13,413 bases of DNA, taken from NCBI GenBank assembly GCA_023389545.1, contig JAEWEI010000006.1:1-13413 (forward strand), in the 5' to 3' direction. Below the pieces are notes generated by a model. The model did not search any database, had not been told where the DNA came from, and saw nothing but the letters and a program-made list of their open reading frames with translations. The translations under genes were made by a program, and so were the position numbers. Below, in pieces: positions 1 to 6,722 of the stretch (positions are counted from its first letter, which is position 1; each line of letters begins with the position of its first letter). The DNA comes from Actinomycetes bacterium (GTDB lineage Bacteria; Actinomycetota; Actinomycetes; Actinomycetales; Cellulomonadaceae).

Positions 1-691
1 TCGCGCCCTGCAGCAGCGCCGACAAGTCCATCCCGAAGTTGCCCATCACCCAGATGGTCATGATGCCCGCGCCGGCGATGAGCAGCACCGCCTTGATGAT
101 CTGCACCCACGTGGTGCCCTTCATCCCCCCGACCAGCACGTACAGGATCATCAACGCGCCCACCACGGCGATCACCACGCCCTGGCCCGCGACGCCGTCG
201 ATGCCCAGCAGCAGCGCCACCAGCCCGCCCGCGCCGGCCATCTGCGCCAGCAGGTAGAAGAACACCACCGTGAGGGTGGCCAACGCCGCTGCCATCCGCA
301 CCGGGCGCTGCTTGAGCCGGAAGGACAGCACGTCCGCCATCGTGAACTTGCCGGTGTTCCGCATCAGCTCGGCGACCAGCAGCAGCGCCACCAGCCACGC
401 CACCAGGAAGCCGATCGAGTACAGGAACCCGTCATAGCCATTGACCGCGATGGCCCCGCAGATGCCGAGGAAGCTCGCCGCCGACAGGTAGTCGCCAGCG
501 ATCGCCGTGCCGTTCTGCGGCCCGGTGAAGGAGCGGCCCGCCGCGTAGTAGTCGGCCGCGCTGCGGTTCGTCTTCGAGGCGCGGAACACCACCACGAGCG
601 TCACCACGACGAACGCCAAGAAGATGCCGATGTTGACGGCCGGCTCGCCGACCTGGGCGGACTCCACAGCCGCCGCGACCCGGGCGCTCAC
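1..691 (-). CDS. actP: Cation/acetate symporter, SSS family (ActP-like), 3' end outside window
   Basis: Reading the minus strand from GTG at 691 gives 230 open residues running off the window edge; the family is usually about 540 residues, so more than half is missing. After a short N-terminus come a first membrane helix (AVNIGIFLAFVVVTLVVVF), then the sodium/solute symporter family hallmark stretch with SAADYYAAGRSFTGPQNG and AIAGDYLSAASFLG, followed by further hydrophobic segments including VLVGGMKGTTWVQ. This matches ActP/MctC-type acetate and short-chain monocarboxylate symporters of the inner membrane, which import substrate with Na+ or H+. The GTG start overlaps the TGA of the upstream DUF485 gene (GTGA, 688-691), which suggests translational coupling; DUF485-actP is a well-known pair. 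Exact substrate (acetate, propionate, pyruvate) cannot be read from the fragment. Confidence 0.9.
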   Translation of the reverse strand, partial: MSARVAAAVESAQVGEPAVNIGIFLAFVVVTLVVVFRASKTNRSAADYYAAGRSFTGPQNGTAIAGDYLSAASFLGICGAIAVNGYDGFLYSIGFLVAWLVALLLVAELMRNTGKFTMADVLSFRLKQRPVRMAAALATLTVVFFYLLAQMAGAGGLVALLLGIDGVAGQGVVIAVVGALMILYVLVGGMKGTTWVQIIKAVLLIAGAGIMTIWVMGNFGMDLSALLQGA

Positions 692-1023
692 GCGAGCGTC
701 CCGTCTTCGATCTCACGGCGGAGCTCGTCGGCCACCGGGTCCTGGTGCTTGTTCGCCCAGTTGGCGTACACCATCGTGATCACGAAGGTGGACACGAACT
801 GGCCGAGCCCGAACAACAGGCCGACGGTGATGTTGCCGGAGACGCGGATGCTCATGAAGTCATGGGCGTAGTCGGCAAGGAGGACGTAAAGCAGGTACCA
901 GGCGAGGAAGAACGCGGTCATGGGGAAGACGAACCGGCGGAACCGCCGCCGCAGCGCCTGGAACTCCGGCGAGCGTTGCACCCGTTCGTAGTCGGTCTCA
1001 TGCTGCTGGGCCACCTCGGACAT
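688..1023 (-). CDS. DUF485 small membrane protein, partner of ActP
   Basis: 111 residues. I chose the ATG at 1023 because GGAGG lies 4 nt upstream on the minus strand (cctcc at 1028-1032 on the plus strand); the frame could extend to 1083 but without a ribosome site. The protein has a charged N-terminus (DYERVQRSPEFQALRRRFRR), one helix (FVFPMTAFFLAWYLLYVLLA), a short loop, and a second helix (VGLLFGLGQFVSTFVITMVY) ending in a cytoplasm-like tail with YANWANKHQDPVADELR. This is the DUF485 (YjcH-like) pattern: two helices, and gene placement directly before an acetate symporter. The molecular role of DUF485 is not established; an accessory function for the transporter is inferred from the conserved gene pair. 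The stop overlaps the actP start by 4 bp. A 15-bp hairpin sits immediately upstream of the ribosome site (separate entry). Confidence 0.9.
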   Translation of the reverse strand: MSEVAQQHETDYERVQRSPEFQALRRRFRRFVFPMTAFFLAWYLLYVLLADYAHDFMSIRVSGNITVGLLFGLGQFVSTFVITMVYANWANKHQDPVADELRREIEDGTLA

Positions 1024-1027
1024 CGTG

Positions 1028-1068
1028 CCTCCGTGGGTCGTGGCGGCCCCGTTGCCGCCGCGACCCAC
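1028..1068 (-). promoter_or_regulatory. 5'-UTR hairpin abutting the SD of the DUF485-actP operon
   Basis: GTGGGTCGTGGCGGC (1033-1047) and GCCGCCGCGACCCAC (1054-1068) are inverted with a 6-nt loop; 14 of 15 positions pair in the minus-strand RNA (one A-C mismatch, 1041/1060). The base of the stem is directly next to the GGAGG at 1028-1032 used by the DUF485 gene. No U-run follows, so it is not a normal terminator. Its position suggests that it limits ribosome access or stabilises the mRNA. The structure is read directly from the sequence; the function is inference. Confidence 0.6.
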
Positions 1069-1161
1069 TGTGACGCACACCACGCCACGAAGTCACGTAT
1101 TTGACCCCGAATACGACAAACGCGCGAACAAATTCACGCGAAACGCCCGCGGCGTGTGTCG
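1069..1161 (-). other. Intergenic region between polA stop and DUF485-actP leader
   Basis: This stretch holds the presumed DUF485-actP promoter and the polA 3' end. It is locally AT-richer than its surroundings around 1095-1135. Just after the polA stop there is only a weak 5-bp hairpin (ACGCC/GGCGT, minus strand), so polA may read through toward DUF485-actP. I could not fix convincing -35/-10 boxes. A perfect CRP/GlxR-type half-site TCACA (minus strand, about 1068-1074) pairs only with a poor second half. Confidence 0.3.
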
Positions 1162-3909
1162 TTAGTGCCCGGCCTCGTGCCAGCTCGCGCCAACCCCCAC
1201 CGACACGTCCAAGGGCACGTCGAGCGCCGCGGCGGCTCCCATCTGCTCCCGGACCACGGCCTCGACCTCGTCGCGCTCCCCCGGGGCGACTTCGAGCACC
1301 AATTCGTCATGCACCTGCAGCAGCAGCCGCGAGCGCAGCCCGCGCCGGGCGATCTCGCGCTCGACACCGAGCATCGCCACCTTGATGAGATCGGCAGCGC
1401 TGCCCTGGATGGGGGCGTTGAGCGCCATCCGCTCCGCCATCTCGCGGCGTTGGCGGTTGTCGCTGGAGAGGTCCGGCAGGTAGCGCCGGCGGCCCATGAG
1501 CGTCGCCGTGAAGCCGGTGGCCCGGGCCTCGTCGACCACGCCGGTCAGGTACTGGCGCACGCCGCCGAAGCGGGAGAAGTAGTCCTCCATCAGCCGGGCC
1601 GCCTCGCCCACCTCGATATTGAGCTGCTTGGAGAGGCCGAATGACGACAGTCCGTAGGCCAGTCCGTAGCTCATCGCCTTGATCTTGGAGCGCATCGCCG
1701 GCGTGACCTGGTCGGTGGGCACGGAGAACACCCGGGAGCCGACGTAGTTGTGCAGGTCCTCGCCCGAGCGGAAGGCGTCGATGAGGCCCTCGTCGCCGGA
1801 CAGGTGCGCCATGATGCGCATCTCGATCTGCGAGTAGTCGGCGGTCAGCAGCGTCTCGTAGCCCTCGCCCACCACGAACGCGCGGCGGATCTGCCGGCCC
1901 GCCTCGGTGCGGATCGGGATGTTCTGCAGGTTCGGGTCCGTCGAGGACAGGCGCCCGGTCGCGGCGATGGTCTGCTGGAACGTGGTGTGGATGCGCCCGT
2001 CGTCGGCAACCGAGCGCAGCAGCCCCTCGACAGTTTGGCGCAACCGGATCGCGTCGCGGTGGGCCAGCAGATGCGCGAGGAACGGATGCTCGGTGCGGGC
2101 GTACAGGTCGGCGAGGCTCGCCGCGTCGGTGGTGTAACCCGTCTTGATCTTCTTGGTCTTCGGCATGCCGAGCTGGTCGAACAGCACCTCCTGGAGCTGC
2201 TTCGGCGAGCCGAGGTTCACCTCCCGGCCGATCACGTCGTACGCCTCGGTGGCGGCGGTCTGCACCTGCGCGTCGAAGAGCTTCTCCAGCTCGCGCAGGT
2301 AGTCGACGTCGGCGGCGATCCCCCGGTGCTCCATGGCGGCGAGGACGTCCTCGAGCGGCAGCTCCAGCCGGGTGAGCAGCTCGCTCGCCCCCCGGTCGGC
2401 CAGCGCGTCGGACAGCACCCCGGAGAGCTCGCCGACCGCCGCCGCGCGCTCTGCAGCGCGCTGGTGCTCGTCAGAGCCGTCGATCTCGAGGTCGAGGGCG
2501 CCCTGCGCGCCGGCGGCGGCCGCCCCGGACGCGAGCTCACGGTGCAGGTACCTCACCGTGAGCGAGGGCAGGTCATACGAGCGCTGGTCGGGGTGGCACA
2601 GGTAGGCGGCCACCTCCGTGTCGAACACGACGCCCGCGAGCGGCAGGCCGCGCCCGGTGAGGGCGTGCCAGGCGGACTTCGCCCCGTGCACGGCCTTGGG
2701 CGCCGAGGCGTCGGCGAGCCACGCGGCGAGCGCTGCCTCATCCGCCGGGTCGATGGCGGTCAGGTCCAGCGAGACGGCGGCGGCGCCGTCGTCGGCGATC
2801 GCCAGGCCCCACGCGTCGCCGCTCCCGGGCCGCACCGTGCCGCGCACATCGAGGCCGAGGACCCGGCCCGCGCGGGCGGCGAGCCAGCCGCCCAGCCCGC
2901 CCGGCGCCAACTCCGTGACGTCGACGGGCTCGCCCGCCTCAACCGGCGCCGCGGCCTCGCCGGGCATGGCCGCGAACAGCCGCTCGCGCAGCGCGGTGAA
3001 CTGCAACGAGTCGAACACCCGGTGCATGGCCTCGCGGTCCCACGGCTGCACCGCCAAGTCGGCGGGGCCGAGCGGCAGCTCGAGGTCCGTCAGCAGGTGG
3101 TTGAGCTCGCGGTTGAGCACCACCTGGTCGAGGTGGGCCCGCAAGCTCTCCCCCGCCTTGCCCTTGATCGTGGGGGCCGCGGCGATGATGCCCTCGAGGC
3201 CGCCGTAGGCGGTGATCCACTTGGCGGCGGTCTTGGGCCCGACGCCGGGGACGCCCGGCAGGTTGTCGCTGGTCTCGCCGACGAGAGCCGCGAGGTCGGA
3301 GTACTGGCCCGGGTCCACGCCGTACTTGGCGCGCACCGCCTCAGGGGTCATCCGGGTCAGCTCGGAGACGCCCCGGATCGGGTAGAGCAGCGTCACGTCC
3401 TCGTTGACGAGCTGGAACGCGTCGCGGTCACCCGAGCAGATGAGCACCTGCATGCCCGCCGCGCGCGCCTGCGTCGCGAGGGTCGCCAGCACGTCGTCCG
3501 CCTCGTAGTTCTCCCGCTCGATGACCGGGACGCGCATGGTCTCCAGCACCTCGCGGATCAGCGGGACCTGGCCGCGGAACGGCTGCGGCGTCTCGTCGCG
3601 GGTCCCCTTGTACGCCGGGTACCGCTCGGTGCGGAACGTGGTGCGGCCCAAGTCGAACGCGACGGCGAGGTGGGTGGGCTGCTCGTCCGCGAGGATCTTG
3701 GTGAGCATCGACGTGAAGCCGTACACGGCGTTGGTGGGCTGGCCCGTCGAGGTGGAGAAGTTCTCCACCGGGAGCGCGAAGTAGGCCCGGTAGGCCATCG
3801 AGTGCCCGTCGATGAGCAGCAGGCGCGCGGGCGCGCTGGCTCCGGAGGGGGTCGCCGCGGGGGGCTTGGGGGCGGTCGGCTGGTCGTCGGCTGGCTGAAC
3901 GTCGCTCAC
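1162..3909 (-). CDS. polA: DNA polymerase I
   Basis: About 915 residues from GTG at 3909. The N-terminal 5'-nuclease domain shows LLLIDGHSMAYRAYFALP, the acidic cluster in ENYEADDVLATLA, and the helix-hairpin-helix LVGETSDNLPGVPGVGPK. The middle exonuclease-like domain has lost its metal ligands (LGLDVRGT where proofreading enzymes have DxE), so no 3'-5' proofreading is expected, as known for actinobacterial Pol I. The polymerase domain has motif A (DYSQIEMR, D691), motif B (KAMSYGLAYG) and motif C (QVHDELVLEV, D868). Tyr748 sits where E. coli has Phe762; that substitution is known to lower discrimination against dideoxynucleotides. The product gap-fills and removes RNA primers and flaps in repair and Okazaki fragment maturation. 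Start choice: ATG at 3930 is also possible, but the GTG has a TAGGTT box 7 nt upstream, consistent with a leaderless mRNA, and neither has a good SD. The frame is open up to 4047, but that part lies inside the thioesterase gene. Confidence 0.95.
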   Translation of the reverse strand: MSDVQPADDQPTAPKPPAATPSGASAPARLLLIDGHSMAYRAYFALPVENFSTSTGQPTNAVYGFTSMLTKILADEQPTHLAVAFDLGRTTFRTERYPAYKGTRDETPQPFRGQVPLIREVLETMRVPVIERENYEADDVLATLATQARAAGMQVLICSGDRDAFQLVNEDVTLLYPIRGVSELTRMTPEAVRAKYGVDPGQYSDLAALVGETSDNLPGVPGVGPKTAAKWITAYGGLEGIIAAAPTIKGKAGESLRAHLDQVVLNRELNHLLTDLELPLGPADLAVQPWDREAMHRVFDSLQFTALRERLFAAMPGEAAAPVEAGEPVDVTELAPGGLGGWLAARAGRVLGLDVRGTVRPGSGDAWGLAIADDGAAAVSLDLTAIDPADEAALAAWLADASAPKAVHGAKSAWHALTGRGLPLAGVVFDTEVAAYLCHPDQRSYDLPSLTVRYLHRELASGAAAAGAQGALDLEIDGSDEHQRAAERAAAVGELSGVLSDALADRGASELLTRLELPLEDVLAAMEHRGIAADVDYLRELEKLFDAQVQTAATEAYDVIGREVNLGSPKQLQEVLFDQLGMPKTKKIKTGYTTDAASLADLYARTEHPFLAHLLAHRDAIRLRQTVEGLLRSVADDGRIHTTFQQTIAATGRLSSTDPNLQNIPIRTEAGRQIRRAFVVGEGYETLLTADYSQIEMRIMAHLSGDEGLIDAFRSGEDLHNYVGSRVFSVPTDQVTPAMRSKIKAMSYGLAYGLSSFGLSKQLNIEVGEAARLMEDYFSRFGGVRQYLTGVVDEARATGFTATLMGRRRYLPDLSSDNRQRREMAERMALNAPIQGSAADLIKVAMLGVEREIARRGLRSRLLLQVHDELVLEVAPGERDEVEAVVREQMGAAAALDVPLDVSVGVGASWHEAGH

Positions 3910-3916
3910 GGGTGCC

Positions 3917-3922
3917 AACCTA
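3917..3922 (-). promoter_or_regulatory. Candidate -10 box (TAGGTT) for leaderless polA transcript
   Basis: On the minus strand TAGGTT is followed by GGCACCC and then the GTG at 3909. A TANNNT box 6-7 nt before a start codon is the known pattern for leaderless actinobacterial transcripts, in which the first transcribed base is the start codon. An almost identical arrangement (TAGGCT, GGCGCC, GTG) precedes the ANTAR gene at 11675. No clear -35 box is visible. Confidence 0.4.
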
Positions 3923-3928
3923 TCTGTC

Positions 3929-4333
3929 ATGTCTGACGATGCCGCGCCGCTGACCTTTCCCGGGACCCTCATCGAGCGGATGGGCATCACGATCCTCGAG
4001 GTCGGGCCCGAGCGGGCTGTGGGCACGATGCCCGTCGAGGGCAACACCCAGCCCTACGGCCTGCTGCACGGCGGCGCGTCCGCCGTGCTCGCCGAGACCC
4101 TGGGCTCGCTGGCCGCCGCGGCCCACGCCGGCGAGGGCCGCATCGCGGTGGGAATCGAGCTCAACGCGACCCACCATCGGGGCGCCACGTCGGGGACGGT
4201 GACGGGGACAGCGCGCGCGCTGCACCTCGGCTCGCGGGTCGCGAGCTACGAGATCGTGGTGGAGGACTCCGAGTCGCGCAGGGTGTGCACGGCCCGGTTG
4301 ACCTGCATGGTGATGGCGGCGCGGGACCGCTGA
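3929..4333 (+). CDS. PaaI/YdiI-type hotdog-fold acyl-CoA thioesterase
   Basis: 134 residues, normal length for this family. The hotdog-fold core shows the strongly conserved block QPYGLLHGGASAVLAETLGS (residues 41-60), with the HGG motif at 47-49 and the putative catalytic Glu56 on the central helix, followed by GIELNATHHR (75-84), the usual second active-site strand. Such enzymes hydrolyse acyl- or aryl-CoA thioesters (phenylacetyl-CoA-type in PaaI, DHNA-CoA in YdiI/MenI) in the cytoplasm; the substrate here cannot be told. The ATG at 3929 is the natural N-terminus by family alignment but has no SD, so leaderless or weak initiation is likely. It is divergent from polA with only 19 bp between starts, and its 3' end overlaps the convergent GNAT gene by 88 bp. 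Confidence 0.88.
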   Translation: MSDDAAPLTFPGTLIERMGITILEVGPERAVGTMPVEGNTQPYGLLHGGASAVLAETLGSLAAAAHAGEGRIAVGIELNATHHRGATSGTVTGTARALHLGSRVASYEIVVEDSESRRVCTARLTCMVMAARDR

Positions 4334-4953
4334 CCGGCCGCGGGCTGCGCGCCGCGCGGGTCGCCCAGCTCGCCCCGCGCAGCCGCGCGCACCTGGCGGC
4401 GTCGGGCGATCAGGTCCTCCAGTCCGCGCCCTGAGGCCCGTCGCGACTGCGCCCCGGCGGTCTCGCCGACCAAGCGGCGCTGCAGGGCGCTGGTGCTCAC
4501 CACGCGGTGCGCGGCGGCCGGCGCGAACCCGAGCCGCACGAAGAACCGCTGCATACCCCGGGCGCCGGGCAAGGGCGCCGCGTACACCTCGGTGGCGCCG
4601 CCGAGCTCTGCCACCTCCAGCGCGCCCGACATGAGTGCGTGGCCCAGGCCGCGCCGGCGGGCGCGCGGGGCCACGTAGATCGCCTCGAGGTTGAGGCTGA
4701 CGAGGTCGGTGAACGGGCCGGGCCCGACGAGTTGGCCGAGCAGCAGGCCCACGGGCTCGCCATCGAGCAGCCCCACGAGGAGCTGGCCCCCGGGTGAGGC
4801 GAGGAGCGCGCCGAGCTGGCCCCGCAACCGGTCGCCGTCATCACTGCACAGCTGCGCGCCCATCGTGGACTCGCTGCGCGCCGCGAGGCAGAGCTCGACG
4901 AGCGCGGGAAGGTCCCCTGGCTCCGCGGGTCGCACCTGCGCACCTGCTCGCAC
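4246..4953 (-). CDS. GNAT-family N-acetyltransferase
   Basis: 235 residues from GTG at 4953, which has GGGAGG 9 nt upstream. The GNAT fold covers roughly residues 6-150: N-terminal strand VRPAEPGDLPALVELC, central strands LLVGLLDGEPVGLLLGQLV, then NLEAIYVAPRARRRGLGHAL (89-107) carrying the acetyl-CoA pyrophosphate-binding R/Q-x-x-G-x-G/A motif, and the closing FFVRLGFAPA (137-146). It would transfer an acetyl group from acetyl-CoA to an amine; the acceptor is unknown. The tail after about residue 165 is rich in Arg, Ala, Gln and Ser with no GNAT features, and residues 208-235 lie antisense to the end of the thioesterase gene. That tail may reflect loss of an earlier stop or a frameshift. An 18-bp hairpin dyad lies upstream (4985-5002). 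Confidence 0.82.
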   Translation of the reverse strand: MRAGAQVRPAEPGDLPALVELCLAARSESTMGAQLCSDDGDRLRGQLGALLASPGGQLLVGLLDGEPVGLLLGQLVGPGPFTDLVSLNLEAIYVAPRARRRGLGHALMSGALEVAELGGATEVYAAPLPGARGMQRFFVRLGFAPAAAHRVVSTSALQRRLVGETAGAQSRRASGRGLEDLIARRRQVRAAARGELGDPRGAQPAAGQRSRAAITMQVNRAVHTLRDSESSTTIS

Positions 4954-4984
4954 TGGCGTCGGCCTCCCGTCTGAACTCGTCCGA

Positions 4985-5002
4985 ACGGGGTCGGCACCCC
5001 GT
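4985..5002. repeat. Perfect inverted repeat upstream of the GNAT gene
   Basis: ACGGGGT (4985-4991), a CGGC loop, and ACCCCGT (4996-5002) make a perfect 7-bp dyad 32 bp upstream of the GNAT start. It could be an operator, a 5'-UTR hairpin of the GNAT transcript, or a remnant terminator. There is no T-run on either side. Confidence 0.45.
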
Positions 5003-5276
5003 CGCGCGCCCTGATCATGACAAAGGCGAGGACGCCGTGCCTAGTCGATCGTCCGAGCGGTTCGACGCCACCCGCGCGCCACGCGGATAATCACCCCAAA
5101 TAGTGAATGATGACCGGTTCGTCCCGCATACTGTCGCGCTGTGCGTAATGCGGCCGACACAATCCGCTCTTAGTCTCCTCCCCACTCGGAGCCTGGCTCC
5201 GTGCGGCGCCACACCGAGGACGGCGATGCGCCACAGACCGTGAACCACCGATCGAGCCGACCGGACGGAGGTCCCA
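5003..5276 (+). promoter_or_regulatory. Non-coding leader of the liv operon with weak promoter candidate
   Basis: About 270 bp without a credible gene between the divergent GNAT and livH. The segment 5085-5132 is AT-richer than its surroundings. It contains a small dyad TCAC (5091-5094) / GTGA (5103-5106) and a CATACT hexamer (5127-5132) resembling a -10 box, but no good -35 at 16-18 bp. If this is the promoter, the leader is about 140 nt and includes a 6-bp hairpin CGGAGC-CTG-GCTCCG (5187-5201). GGAGG at about 5267-5271 is the livH ribosome site. The promoter call is tentative. Confidence 0.3.
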
Positions 5277-6710
5277 GTGCGCCGAGCCGCGTCACCGGAC
5301 CACATCACCAGCTCGCGCACGCACAGGGAACGCCACGCACGGCGCGCTCTCGTCCCACTGCTGACCGTGCTGCTCAGCCTCCTGGCCGCGCTGCTGGCGG
5401 CACTCCCGGCGCAGGCAGCGGCGCAGGCATGCGCGGCCGATCCCGCGACGGGGTGCATCGGCGGGACCATCCGCACAGCCGCTGGCGAGCCCGCCCCCGG
5501 GATCGGCCTCACGGTGTCCGGGCAGGGCGCGAGCCTCGAGGCCGTCACGGGGGCCGACGGCCGCTGGTCCACGCCGGTGACGACGGCGGGCGACTACGAG
5601 GTCCTACTCGACGTCACCACGCTCCCGGCCGGGGAGACGCTGCGCGACCCGGCGGCCAATCCGCGCACGGTCACCGTCCGGCTCGGCGCCAGCGTCGGCG
5701 CGCTGTTCCCGCTGGGCGCGCCGGCCGGCGGCGGCGGGGGGCAGGCGGAGAGCACCACGAGCGCCACCGCGGAGCCCGGCACGGACCCGGCGGTGACGAC
5801 GCCGGACAGCGGCAAGCCGAGCAGCATCACCGCGCAGCGCGTCGCCCAGCAGACAGTCAACGGGATCGTCTTCGGACTTCTGCTGGCTCTCGCCTCGGTG
5901 GGCCTGTCCCTGATCTACGGCACCACCGGGCTGAGCAACTTCGCCCACGGCGAGCAAGTCACCCTCGGGGCCCTGCTCGCCTACGTCGGCTGCCAGCTGC
6001 TCGACCTGCCGCTGCTCGTCTCCGGCATCGCGGCCGTGCTGCTGGGGGCCGCGTCGGGGTGGCTGCAGGACGCCGGAATCTGGCATCCGCTGCGCAGGCG
6101 CCGAGTCGGCACCACCCAGCAGATGATCGTCACGATCGGCCTGGCGATGGCGCTGCAGTACACGTACCAGTTCTTCTTCGGCGGCAGCCCGCTGCGCATC
6201 GTCACCGCGAACCCGAAGCCGGTGCGCATCGGCGGGATGCTGTTCACGCAGCAGTCGCTGACCTCCGCGGGCATCGCGATCATCGCGATCGGCGCAGTGG
6301 CCTTCTTCCTGGTGCGGACCCGCACCGGGCGGGCGACCCGGGCCGTCTCGGACAACCCGGCACTCGCCGCGGCATCCGGCATCACCGTCGAGCGGATCAT
6401 CCGGATCGTGTGGACCTTGGGCGCGGGGCTCGCCGCGCTGGGCGGGGTGCTGCTGGGCCTGTACTTCAACGCGACGAACTGGAACATGGGCGGCGCGATC
6501 CTGCTGCTGATGTTCGCCGCGGTCACCCTGGGCGGGCTCGGCACCGCGTGGGGCGCCCTGGTGGGCTCGCTCGTCATCGGCCTCGTCGTCGAGCTATCGA
6601 CGTTCGTCATCCCGAGCGACATGCGCTACGCGGGCGCGCTCGTCATCCTCATCCTCGTCCTGCTCGTCCGGCCCCAGGGCATCCTGGGCCGCGCCGAGCG
6701 CATCGGCTGA
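5277..6710 (+). CDS. livH: Branched-chain amino acid ABC permease LivH with N-terminal secreted domain
   Basis: 477 residues from GTG at 5277, with GGAGG T 5-6 nt upstream. Residues about 188-477 are a standard LivH (about 290 residues, the usual whole-protein length): VNGIVFGLLLALASVGLSLI, the signature TGLSNFAHGE (217-226), many membrane helices, and the C-terminal VRPQGILGR shared by LivH/LivM. Ahead of it lie about 185 extra residues: an Arg-rich n-region, a hydrophobic core (LVPLLTVLLSLLAALLAALP, 25-44) and Ala-rich cleavage region near 46-51; then a domain at about 52-145 with GTIRTAAGEPAPGIGLTVSG and TGADGRWSTPVTTAGDYEVLL, resembling carboxypeptidase-regulatory/transthyretin-like beta-sandwiches; then a Gly/Thr/Ser/Pro linker (150-185). 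LivH forms the inner-membrane channel with LivM. The extra domain would face outside and might touch LivK or the wall (inference). First gene of the liv operon. Confidence 0.93.
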   Translation: MRRAASPDHITSSRTHRERHARRALVPLLTVLLSLLAALLAALPAQAAAQACAADPATGCIGGTIRTAAGEPAPGIGLTVSGQGASLEAVTGADGRWSTPVTTAGDYEVLLDVTTLPAGETLRDPAANPRTVTVRLGASVGALFPLGAPAGGGGGQAESTTSATAEPGTDPAVTTPDSGKPSSITAQRVAQQTVNGIVFGLLLALASVGLSLIYGTTGLSNFAHGEQVTLGALLAYVGCQLLDLPLLVSGIAAVLLGAASGWLQDAGIWHPLRRRRVGTTQQMIVTIGLAMALQYTYQFFFGGSPLRIVTANPKPVRIGGMLFTQQSLTSAGIAIIAIGAVAFFLVRTRTGRATRAVSDNPALAAASGITVERIIRIVWTLGAGLAALGGVLLGLYFNATNWNMGGAILLLMFAAVTLGGLGTAWGALVGSLVIGLVVELSTFVIPSDMRYAGALVILILVLLVRPQGILGRAERIG

Positions 6711-6722
6711 CGGAGGCCACGC

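Noticed and set aside
432..716. 94-residue minus-strand open frame in the first 700 bp
   Set aside because: Different frame from ActP, Arg/Gly-rich, overlaps the true symporter reading that starts at GTG 691.
1062..1078. Possible CRP/GlxR site upstream of DUF485-actP
   Set aside because: Only one half (TCACA) fits the TGTGA-n6-TCACA consensus; the other half has 3 of 5 matches, which is expected by chance.
1750..3936. 728-residue open frame on the plus strand
   Set aside because: It lies exactly opposite polA, is built of Arg/Gly/Val/His-rich low-complexity sequence with no motifs, and is a by-product of the GC-rich codon usage of polA.
5127..5132. Strong sigma-70-type promoter for the liv operon
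   Set aside because: CATACT is acceptable as a -10, but no TTGACA-like element is found at 16-18 bp, so I kept it only as a weak candidate within the leader entry.
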